From assembly GCA_964405375.1 (NCBI GenBank), contig CAYONQ010000005.1, positions 1 through 54,961 of the forward strand: a stretch of DNA of 54,961 nt, written 5' to 3'. The position numbers were made by a program, and so were the translations under genes. Numbering within the stretch: position 1 is the first letter of the stretch; every line of letters begins with the position of its first letter. The DNA comes from CAYONQ01 sp964405375. GTDB lineage: Bacteria > Planctomycetota > Phycisphaerae > Sedimentisphaerales > Anaerobacaceae. Under the pieces are notes generated by a model. It made no database searches and was not told the DNA's origin. It saw only the letters and a list, made by a program, of their open reading frames with translations. Positions 32,305 through 40,122 of the stretch are shown one piece after another.

Positions 32305-32692
32305 CAAGGCAAAGTGGCGTACACTAAACATTAACGCCGTGTGCAGGTTTTAGTATGTGACGAGTATGAAAAGTGCCTAAAGTGAGCTAAAGTGTCTAAA
32401 GTGAAGATGTAAAAGCTGGTTTATCGTTGTGTAAACTCGTATCGAGGCTGAAAGCTGGAATGGTCGAAGAAAACAATCTTATGCCGTGAGGTGTCCACCG
32501 TGCGGCGTCCCGTGGGCCACTATCTTAAACGAGAGTCGTAAACATTTTAGGCACTTTTAAGCCAGAAAAACTCGCGCATCGCGTTAAACATTATACGAGC
32601 ATGTCAAGTTTTTCGACAGTTTGTTCGGTTCTTCAATCAATTTTGCGTCAAAATCACCGTTAATGACACGTTATCGCCGGTTCTGAGGTTTT

Positions 32693-32707
32693 CGGCACAC
32701 TGTTTGC
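32693..32707 (+). promoter_or_regulatory. sigma-54 promoter of the fliOPQR-flhB operon
   Basis: CGGCAC, five bases (ACTGT), TTGC: -24/-12 elements with the GG and GC in correct spacing and one mismatch. A 132-bp mobile element lies between it and fliO. Confidence 0.8.
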
Positions 32708-32727
32708 ACATCAAACATATGTAACAG

Positions 32728-32859
32728 CTCAAACTGACCGATGGCCAGTTTGAAAGTGTAAAAATCAAAGTGCGAAATGCAAAATTGCGGAATGTATTGT
32801 CAAAGACCGACTCACGTTTAATCCCGACAGGGTTGGGATTACGAATCGGTCAGTTTGAG
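32728..32859. mobile_element. CTCAAACTGACCG-ended element, copy E
   Basis: 132 bp, exact inverted ends CTCAAACTGACCG / CGGTCAGTTTGAG. It has a hairpin head, five heptamers (GTGTAAA, AATCAAA, GTGCGAA, ATGCAAA, ATTGCGG; 32756-32790) and an imperfect ATCCCGAC / GTTGGGAT hairpin at 32821-32839. Flanks are TAACAG and TAACGG, a possible diverged target duplication. It occupies the fliO leader. Confidence 0.75.
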
Positions 32860-32901
32860 TAACGGTTTATTTTAGTGCATTTTGCCGAAGCCGGAGTTAG
32901 C

Positions 32902-33393
32902 GTGGCGGCATATAAGAAGAAAATCATTGTGCTTTTGGTGGCGGTTGTGTTCTTGTTGTCTATCGTGCGGGATGCGTCGTGCGATACCTCGTACGATGTA
33001 GGCAATACACAGTATAGCCCTGACTACCTATTTAGTAGCGACCCCAATCTTTCTGCGGGTTCTGCTGACGGTCTTAATACCCGTGAGCTGTTTTACAAAA
33101 TGATGTTTTCGGTTTTGCTGGTTATCGCTCTGGGTGTAGCAGCGATTTACATCTCGAAGAAATTCCTTCCAAAGATTACCAATCTTCCGGGCAAGAAGGT
33201 TCGCATTGTCGAGACGGTCCATCTCGGTCAGCGCAAAGCGGTGCATCTGTTGCAAATAGGCAATCGACAACTTCTTATAGGCAGCGCAGGTGAGAGCATA
33301 ACGAAATTGGCTGATATAACCGGCGACTCCGCCGATGGCTTGACGGATTTATCGGCACAAGAAACAGATGATATGAGAATAATAGATGGCTGA
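32902..33393 (+). CDS. fliO: flagellar biosynthetic protein FliO
   Basis: Membrane factor that helps assemble FliP into the export gate. Start GTG at 32902 (VAAYKKKIIVLLVAVV) has GGAG about seven bases upstream; the frame opens earlier at 32875 in repeat-flanking DNA. It has an N-terminal signal-like helix, then a membrane helix near FYKMMFSVLLVIALGVAAIY, and the conserved cytoplasmic domain KVRIVETVHLGQRKAVHLLQ with LLIGSAGESITKLADI. At 163 residues it is normal for the family. It overlaps fliP by eight bases. Confidence 0.88.
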   Translation: MAAYKKKIIVLLVAVVFLLSIVRDASCDTSYDVGNTQYSPDYLFSSDPNLSAGSADGLNTRELFYKMMFSVLLVIALGVAAIYISKKFLPKITNLPGKKVRIVETVHLGQRKAVHLLQIGNRQLLIGSAGESITKLADITGDSADGLTDLSAQETDDMRIIDG

Positions 33394-34231
33394 TAGACTT
33401 ATTAAACTACTTTTTTTGTTTTTTGTTGTTTTGTTTTCGGCGGATTTATCTTTTGGCCGTGCCGACAATACCTTCGGGCAGATTGAGTTGCCGGGACAAT
33501 CCGGTAATACTTCTAAAGTCAACGTTTCCGGAAGCACTGTCCCGAGCATCGGCGATTTGATGACGGTCATAGACAAGGCGACCACCACCGAGACCGAAGG
33601 TAAGGATTGGTCGCTACCTGTCAAACTTGTAATCATCTTTACGGGGCTGGCGATTTTGCCAAGTGCTTTGGTGATGATGACATCCTTTACACGAATAGTT
33701 ATTGTCTTGGCCTTTGTTCGTCGGGCTTTGACCACGCAGACCATACCGCCTACCATTGCCATTATAGGTTTGGCGTTGTTTTTGACGTTATATACGATGA
33801 CTCCTACGTTTTCCAAAATCAATGAAGTTTGCATCCAGCCCTATCTTGCCGATGAGATTGATGTTCAGGCAGCGGGTGCGAGGGCCGGCGACTGTATCAA
33901 GGAATTTATGCTTCGCCAGAGCAGAGAGGCGGATTTGGCTCTTTTTGTGAATATGGCGAGGATTGAGCGTCCTGCCAGTGCGATGGATATCGGTCTGCAT
34001 ATGGTGATTCCGGCATTTATTATCAGTGAGTTTCGCACGGCATTCGAGATAGGGTGCCTTTTGTTTATTCCTTTTTTGTTAGTGGATATAGTTATTGCAA
34101 GCGTTTTATTAAGTGCCGGTATGATGATGCTGCCGCCCATGATGATTTCGCTGCCATTCAAGCTGATGTTGTTCATTCTTGTTGACGGGTGGGGGTTGTT
34201 GGTCAAAAGTCTTAGTCTTGGTTTCAGGTGA
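33386..34231 (+). CDS. fliP: flagellar biosynthetic protein FliP
   Basis: Core export-gate subunit. The 281-residue protein has a cleavable-type N-terminal hydrophobic segment (residues 5-22), a variable periplasmic stretch, then the conserved membrane region: GLAILPSALVMMTSFTRIVI, ALTTQTIPPTIAIIGLALFL, MLRQSREADLALFVNMA, PAFIISEFRTAFEIGC, and DIVIASVLLSAGMMMLPPMM. All family signatures are present. Confidence 0.96.
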   Translation: MADRLIKLLFLFFVVLFSADLSFGRADNTFGQIELPGQSGNTSKVNVSGSTVPSIGDLMTVIDKATTTETEGKDWSLPVKLVIIFTGLAILPSALVMMTSFTRIVIVLAFVRRALTTQTIPPTIAIIGLALFLTLYTMTPTFSKINEVCIQPYLADEIDVQAAGARAGDCIKEFMLRQSREADLALFVNMARIERPASAMDIGLHMVIPAFIISEFRTAFEIGCLLFIPFLLVDIVIASVLLSAGMMMLPPMMISLPFKLMLFILVDGWGLLVKSLSLGFR

Positions 34232-34262
34232 GAGAGTTTCGGTTTTTACAGGAGTTTTACAA

Positions 34263-34532
34263 ATGGATAGCAGTTTCGCACTTTATCTGGGCCGACATAC
34301 TCTCGAGACGGCTTTGCTTTTAGCCGCTCCGATACTGCTGACCTGCATGGCAGTGGGTGTTACGATGACACTGCTTCAGGCGGTTACTTCGATACGCGAT
34401 ATGACCTTAACGATAGTGCCCAAGCTTTTGGCGGTAGGCGTGGTCGTGTTGTTTTTCGGCGGCTGGAGTCTGGATATAATGCTTAGGTTTGCCAATGAGA
34501 TTTTTGGCCATATCCAGAGTGTTGGACACTGA
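34263..34532 (+). CDS. fliQ: flagellar biosynthetic protein FliQ
   Basis: Small two-helix export-gate subunit, 89 residues. ALLLAAPILLTCMAVGVTMT, LLQAVTSIRDMTLTIVPKLL and VLFFGGWSLDIMLRFANEIF follow the family pattern. The start ATG has AGGAG about ten bases upstream. An unusual 122-nt spacer, containing an inverted-repeat element, separates it from fliR. Confidence 0.95.
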   Translation: MDSSFALYLGRHTLETALLLAAPILLTCMAVGVTMTLLQAVTSIRDMTLTIVPKLLAVGVVVLFFGGWSLDIMLRFANEIFGHIQSVGH

Positions 34533-34534
34533 GC

Positions 34535-34650
34535 ATCAAAGCTAAAAACGCGGTACGAAAGGTGCGAGACTTCAACTTAGGATTTGAGGGCAGGGAAGTT
34601 CCGAAATTTTGATTGTGGATTTTCATTTTTAGCTTTCAGCTTTACGGTTT
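34535..34650. repeat. inverted heptamer-like element between fliQ and fliR
   Basis: AAAGCTAAAAA (34538-34548) is the exact inverse of TTTTTAGCTTT (34626-34636). Both arms extend into heptamer-like units (ATCAAAG on the left, TCAGCTT on the right). No coding sequence lies between them. Confidence 0.5.
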
Positions 34651-34654
34651 TTTT

Positions 34655-35407
34655 ATGGAGTTAATGATAGAAAAGCTGCTCGGTTTTGTGATGGTGCTGA
34701 CAAGGCTTTCGGCATTTTTTATGATACTGCCTGTTTTCGGGTGGAAGAGTATTCCGCTTAGAATCAAGGTTGCGACTGCTTTGTTGACATCGATTTTTTT
34801 TTCACTGATAACGCCTTTTTCCATCGATAGCAGGGGGGTTTCCGGGTTAGAGGTGGTACTACTTTTAAGCAATGAAGCCACCTACGGGCTGGCGCTGGGA
34901 CTGGTCGTTACCATTTTATTTTCTACGGTTAAGTTAAGTGGACGTATTGTCGAGCGGCAGATGGGTTTAGCTATGGCCCAGGTCCTTGACCCGCTAACGG
35001 GTGAGAGGTCTCGGCCTCTCGGCAGCTTATTGGAGATGATATTTATAATTTTGTTCCTGGCGGCCAACGGGCACCATTTGTTTCTGTTAATGATATCGCG
35101 AAGTTACGAGGCATTCCCACCTGGCAGTATCCCGACAATACCGGTTTTAACGGGCGGGGTAGTTAAGGCCGGCTCGACAATGTTAATAGCGGGTCTGAGA
35201 TTGGCCGCTCCGATGCTGGCAGCGTTTTTGGTTTTGATGGTTGTGCTGGCGGTGTTTGCACGCATAATTCCGGAGATGAACATTCTGTTTATCAGTTTGC
35301 CGTTGCGTGTTGGTCTGGGATTGTTAATGGCAGGGATATTTGTGCCTTTTATTAACGGATTTGTGTCCGAATTCGCTGATTGGATGGGCAAACTGCTGCC
35401 TCTTTAA
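34655..35407 (+). CDS. fliR: flagellar biosynthetic protein FliR
   Basis: Export-gate membrane subunit with about six hydrophobic helices. The start at 34655 (MELMIEKLLGFVMVLTRLSA) gives 250 residues, the usual length; 14 earlier in-frame codons translate repeat DNA. Conserved features are AFFMILPVFGWKSIPLRIKV, ERQMGLAMAQVLDPLTGE and MLAAFLVLMVVLAVFARIIP followed by EMNIL. No clear Shine-Dalgarno is visible, which may be a consequence of the element inserted before it. Confidence 0.93.
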   Translation: MELMIEKLLGFVMVLTRLSAFFMILPVFGWKSIPLRIKVATALLTSIFFSLITPFSIDSRGVSGLEVVLLLSNEATYGLALGLVVTILFSTVKLSGRIVERQMGLAMAQVLDPLTGERSRPLGSLLEMIFIILFLAANGHHLFLLMISRSYEAFPPGSIPTIPVLTGGVVKAGSTMLIAGLRLAAPMLAAFLVLMVVLAVFARIIPEMNILFISLPLRVGLGLLMAGIFVPFINGFVSEFADWMGKLLPL

Positions 35408-35481
35408 TTGTGGTTTGGGTCTGGTGAATGGTGCTTCGAGATAGAAGCCGCCAGGGGCGAATACGAATATAGGATTAGGGT

Positions 35482-36546
35482 ATGGCGGAGCAGCCGGCGG
35501 CTGAAAAGACAGAACAGCCAACACCTAAGAGGTTGGAGAAGGCCAGAGAGAAGGGGCAGGTGCCGCAGAGCCAGGAGCTGGCATCGGTTGCGACACTCGT
35601 AGTGCTGGTAATGATGTTAGCCCTATTGGCACCTGGGCTGATACAATGGCTATCTATACAAATGAAGCGGGGGATGTTGTGTGAAATTGGGATTTTTTCC
35701 GACAGGGGGGCGTTTATAAATTTTGCGAATACTAAGATTGTCGATTCGATGCTTATTATCTGGCCTATTCTTGCGGCGCTTTTTGTGGGTGTCATTTTGG
35801 CCGGCATTGCTGTCGGCGGTCTGAATTTCGCGCCGCAGGCGATAAGCTTAAAATTTGATTTGATAGATCCGGTGGCTGGGGCACAAAAACTGGTAAATGC
35901 CCGCTCGATGGTACGGCTTTTAGCGTCTATAGCAAAGTTGTTTTTTGTTGCGCTCATTGTCTGGCTATACCTGCACAGCAGGCTCGATACGCTTGGGAGT
36001 CTTCGATGGGCCTGGTCCGCACAGATACTTGCAGCTATCGCAAAGATAATATTGGGTCTGATGATACGTGTTTGTATTGTGCTATTGGTTATAGGGATTG
36101 CCGATGTCTTTTACCAGAGATGGAAATACACGCATGAATTGAAGATGACCAGGCAGGAGGTAAAAGAAGAGCGCAGGCAGACGGAAGGTGCGCCTGAGGT
36201 CAAATCCCGGATTCGGAAGATTCAATTTGAGACGGCCGCCAAGCGTATGCTGGCCGAGGTGCCCAAGGCAAGTGTGGTTCTTGTCAACCCGACACATATA
36301 GCCGTTGCGCTTCGCTACGAATCGAAGACAATGGAGGCGCCTGTGATGGTGGCGAAAGGTGCGGACCATCTGGCGGAAAGGATAAGAGAGGTTGCGAGGG
36401 CTTACGGTGTGCCTATCGTAAGAAAGCCGGAGCTGGCCAGGACAATATATTCAACTGTCCGGCTCGGCAGCGCTATACCACAGACGCTGTACGTTGCTGT
36501 AGCAGAGGTGCTGGCGCTTATTTATCGACTGCGGCATAGGAGATGA
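35482..36546 (+). CDS. flhB: flagellar biosynthetic protein FlhB
   Basis: Membrane export-gate protein whose self-cleavage switches substrate specificity from hook to filament, in response to FliK. The 354-residue protein has EKTEQPTPKRLEKAREKGQV at the N-terminus, four membrane helices, the conserved TRQEVKEERRQTEGAPEVKS linker and the autocleavage site NPTH in VVLVNPTHIAVALRYESK. The C-terminal domain is complete. It is the last plus-strand flagellar gene here; flhA is not in the window. Confidence 0.97.
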   Translation: MAEQPAAEKTEQPTPKRLEKAREKGQVPQSQELASVATLVVLVMMLALLAPGLIQWLSIQMKRGMLCEIGIFSDRGAFINFANTKIVDSMLIIWPILAALFVGVILAGIAVGGLNFAPQAISLKFDLIDPVAGAQKLVNARSMVRLLASIAKLFFVALIVWLYLHSRLDTLGSLRWAWSAQILAAIAKIILGLMIRVCIVLLVIGIADVFYQRWKYTHELKMTRQEVKEERRQTEGAPEVKSRIRKIQFETAAKRMLAEVPKASVVLVNPTHIAVALRYESKTMEAPVMVAKGADHLAERIREVARAYGVPIVRKPELARTIYSTVRLGSAIPQTLYVAVAEVLALIYRLRHRR

Positions 36547-36560
36547 GGGTGTCGGGACAT

Positions 36561-36595
36561 TGAATAGCAAATATCGAATATCGAATTCACGAGCT
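36561..36595. repeat. heptamer array between convergent flhB and fliD
   Basis: Five 7-nt units (TGAATAG, CAAATAT, CGAATAT, CGAATTC, ACGAGCT) fill the 47-nt gap and touch the fliD stop codon. Confidence 0.65.
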
Positions 36596-38969
36596 ACATT
36601 GTGGTGAAGCCCAGGGCGGCCATCTGGTTTTGTAAGAGGGCGAGGGTTTTTTCGAGGTAGGTGAAGCGAGCCACTAACCTGGCTTCCCTTTTAGTGAGGC
36701 GGTCTTCTTCATCTTCAATTTTTTCCTGGATTTGCTCTATGATGTCGTCGACATGCTCCTGGTTAATCTCAATGGTGCCTGTTGTTACCTTTAGCATTCT
36801 ATCCAAGGCATCTTCTATCGCACCGGTAAAGCCCTGCTTTACCCTGACTGTGGCGGTGTAAGCACCATCAACACTTAAATCGACACTGAGCTGAAGACCG
36901 TTTTCAGGATACACAGGGTCACCGTTGTCGTCGAAGGTGCCATCGCCGGTTATGATATTGTCGGTTATTGTCATAGTGCGGTATGTGGACTCGGTGGATA
37001 GTTTAATTTTTGCACTGTCAGCAACGATTGCGCCTCCACTTACCTGCACCTGAACATCATACTCGCCCGCAGTTGTATAATTGCTGTGTGCGTCGTAGAA
37101 CTCGATTGTATTACTGTCGGAGCTTCCGGTTTTGTCGGCGCCGATTATGGCGAGCACGTCCATATAGTCTCCGGCTATTGCTTCGTCAAAGACGTTCGTG
37201 TCCAGATTTAGCAATCCATCGCTGTCAAGCTCAAGTCCGATATGGGCCGGCGTAAGGTAGGTATCGATATCTTTTATAAATCCGCTGGTCTGTGTGTAAA
37301 GTGGTGTGCGAAGCAGGTTTTTTATGGTTGAAACGATATAATCTCCCATCAACACGCCGGCAGTTTCATCATTGTAGGCGGTCTTTTCCTTAATATAGGT
37401 AACGGCGAGATTATAGGCATCAATCATAGAAGTTAGCTTGTCTTTGACCGAATCGATATCTCTGGTCAGGGTTATCTGTTCACCATTTGCATCGGTTGTG
37501 TCGTGCAGATGCAGTGTTAGGCCGCTGATTACATCATCAATGGTATTAGAGCTTCTTTTAATCCAGCCATAGTTGTCGCCTTTTGTTTGTTCGGCGAACA
37601 CGTAATTCGAAGGGTCGCTCGGGGTCAGGTTACCAGAATTAATCGAAATCATATTAACATCACCGGCAGTATCGTGGAATGTAAATGTCGTAGCACCGGC
37701 CTCGCTCAACCTCGTGTCCCCCACAGTTATGTCACCTGGATTGACGTTTGACAGCGCTTCAATCGCAGTTTGAATTGCGGATGGTAGAGCATTATAGGCA
37801 ATCGCAGCAGTCGTTTCACCCTCGTAAGTCAAGGTAAAAGTGCCAGTAGTTGGCAGGGTGGTGGCTTCCAGTGTTTGTACCTCGGCAATTCCTGCTTGCG
37901 GAGTGGGGTAGCCGTCAACCCTTATTTCGCTATCCTGAGCGGATTGGGTCTCGGTAAAGTCCGCCTCTGCAAAACCTGCAAGATCTGCCGGAACACTGCC
38001 GCCTTCTGTTGATTGACTGATGGTTGGGATGTCATCAAATGTTGTTGGGCCTGTTCCAGGGTCATAAGTTAAGGTGATGTCCATTTGGCTTGTGCCGCAG
38101 GTATGGTCAGTGAGGCGGATTTCGCCGTTTACCAGAGTTGCGGTAGCGGTGTCACCGAATGCATCATTGATTTCTTCGACAAGGTGAAAAAGCTTCGTAT
38201 TGGCGGTAACGTCCATATACACATCAACCGTGCTGCCATCGTGTTTATGCCCAGTAATGTGGATACGTTCATCACCAGCCAGAGAGCCTCCATTGTACTT
38301 AAATCGGTCGAGGTCGGTAATCTTGGTACTGAGTGTGGCGTTGTCGGTGTTAACAGTGAAAGCAGAATCGGCCTGCAAAATTTCGGTATTGTACGCGTTG
38401 ATGGAGATTTCGTAATCCGTGCCGGCTTCGTTACCGTTAAGCACAATGTGATAAGTGTCGTTGTAGTACAATAAAGTTGCTGTTACGCCGGGGTTGTTTG
38501 CATCGTTGTTTATCAGACCAACGAGCTCTTCGAGCGTGGTGGTGTCGGTGGTGGTTATGCTTGTTTCCTGATGGTTGTATGAGTAAATAAAGGTGCCGGC
38601 TTCGACATAATCCTCGATGAATTTGAGGCCTGTCGTGTGAACCCAGCGTTCGGCTGTAGCCAGCTGATTGATTACCACTGTGTGATTGCTTTCAAAGGCG
38701 TTATAGGACGCTTCAGCGGTCAATTTATCGGTGTCGCTGGAAGCGGTTGAGAAGGCACGGAGCTCATCGGCATCTGAAAGGGCGCGGATTGTGCTTTGCA
38801 GGGTGCTTAGTTTGGTTTCGAGGGTGCTTAAGGCGTCTTTTTTTTGCTCCCAGATATCCTTGCGTGCTTCATACATATTTAGCGTACGGCGTTCGACAGC
38901 CATTAGCTGGGCTATGAGGGAATTTGTGTCAATCCCTGTGAGAAGGCCTGGGAGGCGTAAAGTTGACAT
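36594..38969 (-). CDS. fliD: flagellar hook-associated protein 2 (filament cap) with extra domain
   Basis: Cap at the filament tip that helps flagellin fold into place. At 791 residues it is longer than most FliD proteins (450-650). The N-terminal FliD_N domain starts LRLPGLLTGIDTNSLIAQLM; the C-terminal FliD_C contains YLTPAHIGLELDSDGLLNLD and the terminal coiled coil. Around residues 359-466, between RVDGYPTP and IKRSSNTIDDVISGLTL, an extra beta-rich segment interrupts what is normally one loop: TGTFTLTYEGETTAAIAYNA and TAIEALSNVNPGDITVGD. That segment resembles repeats of large planctomycete surface proteins. AAGGAAA precedes the ATG and a sigma-28 type promoter lies upstream. Confidence 0.93.
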   Translation of the reverse strand: MSTLRLPGLLTGIDTNSLIAQLMAVERRTLNMYEARKDIWEQKKDALSTLETKLSTLQSTIRALSDADELRAFSTASSDTDKLTAEASYNAFESNHTVVINQLATAERWVHTTGLKFIEDYVEAGTFIYSYNHQETSITTTDTTTLEELVGLINNDANNPGVTATLLYYNDTYHIVLNGNEAGTDYEISINAYNTEILQADSAFTVNTDNATLSTKITDLDRFKYNGGSLAGDERIHITGHKHDGSTVDVYMDVTANTKLFHLVEEINDAFGDTATATLVNGEIRLTDHTCGTSQMDITLTYDPGTGPTTFDDIPTISQSTEGGSVPADLAGFAEADFTETQSAQDSEIRVDGYPTPQAGIAEVQTLEATTLPTTGTFTLTYEGETTAAIAYNALPSAIQTAIEALSNVNPGDITVGDTRLSEAGATTFTFHDTAGDVNMISINSGNLTPSDPSNYVFAEQTKGDNYGWIKRSSNTIDDVISGLTLHLHDTTDANGEQITLTRDIDSVKDKLTSMIDAYNLAVTYIKEKTAYNDETAGVLMGDYIVSTIKNLLRTPLYTQTSGFIKDIDTYLTPAHIGLELDSDGLLNLDTNVFDEAIAGDYMDVLAIIGADKTGSSDSNTIEFYDAHSNYTTAGEYDVQVQVSGGAIVADSAKIKLSTESTYRTMTITDNIITGDGTFDDNGDPVYPENGLQLSVDLSVDGAYTATVRVKQGFTGAIEDALDRMLKVTTGTIEINQEHVDDIIEQIQEKIEDEEDRLTKREARLVARFTYLEKTLALLQNQMAALGFTTM

Positions 38970-39051
38970 TTTTATTTTCCTTTTACTTGAGCTTTCACGT
39001 TTTCACAACGTCCTATAAGTCTGGCTGATGCGCACGGTGTCTGCACAGTTA

Positions 39052-39079
39052 TTATCGTTCAGAAACACTTTTTACTTAA
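39052..39079 (-). promoter_or_regulatory. sigma-28 (FliA) type promoter for fliD
   Basis: On the minus strand TTAAG, 16 nt, ACGATAA, about 85 nt before fliD. The same boxes lie before flagellin with one base shorter spacing. Confidence 0.6.
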
Positions 39080-39117
39080 CTGTTTATCTTACATCTGCTT
39101 AGCATCGAACGAAACAA

Positions 39118-40083
39118 TTAAAGGATGTCTATGAGCTGGATGTCAAATATCAGGTTTTTTCCTGCCAAAGGATGGTTGGCATCCAATGTCACGGTCGATT
39201 CGGAGACGTCGGCCACCCTTACTTTAATTATTTGGCCATCTGCTTGATGGTTCTGTAGCACCTGGCCCACCTTTGGTTTCAAGTGCTTTGGAAATTGGTC
39301 TCGCTCTATTATCTGTGTCATTTGCTTACGGTGTGGGCCATAAGCGTTACTTGCCTCGACCTTGGTGGTTTTAGATTCGCCGGGACTCATCCCGATAATG
39401 GCATGTTCAAAGCTCGGAGTTACCTGAGCCCTGCCTATCGTTAGCTGCAGCGGGGTGCGGTTAATGGACGTATCGAATATCGTGCCGTCTTCTAATCTGC
39501 CCGTATAGTGTACCCTAACGGTGTTACCATATTTTGCCTGTGGCATTGAGGAAATTTCTAATAAATAAGCGTTATCAAATTGAGAAACTTCTCCCCATTT
39601 GCTCAATACTTTTTTCGGCCAAACAGAAAGGTGTTTTTCGTATTTATTGTTGTACAGCGCTTCCTGCTGCAGTACCCTTACCGGTGTTACTATCATAGCG
39701 AACTTGGATTTTTCTTTTATCAGATTTAATAAGAAAAGGCCGTCTTTTTCACTCAAATGCTCTAACATATCGCTACAGATTATCATATCATAATTATCCA
39801 AAGCCGGCAGGAGGTCTACTGCATTACCGATATAAATGTTGTCGTAGATTTCCCGTTGTAATTGTGTTATATATTTTTCAAAAATTTCTATTCCGTCGAT
39901 TCTGGTCTGCGGATTAAAATATCTGCCAAGCCGGACATCTGTATATTCTCTTGCAAGAAATCCGAACTTGCCAAACCCAATTCCTATGTCCAGAACGGAC
40001 ATAGGGTTTTTTTCAATTATTCTATTGCATACAGGGGTTAAAGCAGACGGCCTTGAGCAAGGCATATATTTTATCCTTTCCAA
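39118..40083 (-). CDS. class I methyltransferase fused to SlyD-like FKBP prolyl isomerase
   Basis: Residues 1-179 are a complete small SAM-dependent methyltransferase: motif I VLDIGIGFGKFG, acidic strand RIDGIEIFEKY and IICSDMLEHLSEKDGLFLLN. Residues 180-321 form a complete SlyD-type FKBP: MPQAKYGNTVRVHYTGRLED, GTIFDTSINRTPLQLTIG, FEHAIIGMSPGESKT, then an insert-in-flap domain and DANHPLAGKNLIFDIQLIDI. The junction Met (39546) looks like a former start codon, but no ribosome-binding site precedes it, so a single fused chain is likely. It is 39 nt downstream of the giant glycosyltransferase gene. Possible role: modification and folding of an exported flagellar or glycan-related protein. This is inference. 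Confidence 0.85.
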   Translation of the reverse strand: MERIKYMPCSRPSALTPVCNRIIEKNPMSVLDIGIGFGKFGFLAREYTDVRLGRYFNPQTRIDGIEIFEKYITQLQREIYDNIYIGNAVDLLPALDNYDMIICSDMLEHLSEKDGLFLLNLIKEKSKFAMIVTPVRVLQQEALYNNKYEKHLSVWPKKVLSKWGEVSQFDNAYLLEISSMPQAKYGNTVRVHYTGRLEDGTIFDTSINRTPLQLTIGRAQVTPSFEHAIIGMSPGESKTTKVEASNAYGPHRKQMTQIIERDQFPKHLKPKVGQVLQNHQADGQIIKVRVADVSESTVTLDANHPLAGKNLIFDIQLIDIL

Positions 40084-40122
40084 TATTAAAGGTCTTTTCC
40101 TAACAACTCTTTTTTTTGTTGT

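Larger units (their letters stand above)
32305..32901. other. spacer with 9-nt repeat, sigma-54 promoter and mobile element
   Basis: No gene is visible in about 600 nt. A tandem repeat with roughly 9-nt units (AGTGCCTAA, AGTGTCTAA) lies at 32372-32408. The stretch 32409-32690 shows nothing that I can name. The fliO-operon promoter is at 32693-32707 and element E at 32728-32859. Confidence 0.7.

Noticed and set aside
39546..39546. Separate FKBP gene starting at an internal ATG
   Set aside because: No ribosome-binding site precedes this ATG and the frame is continuous with the methyltransferase, so one fused gene is the better reading. Internal initiation cannot be excluded.
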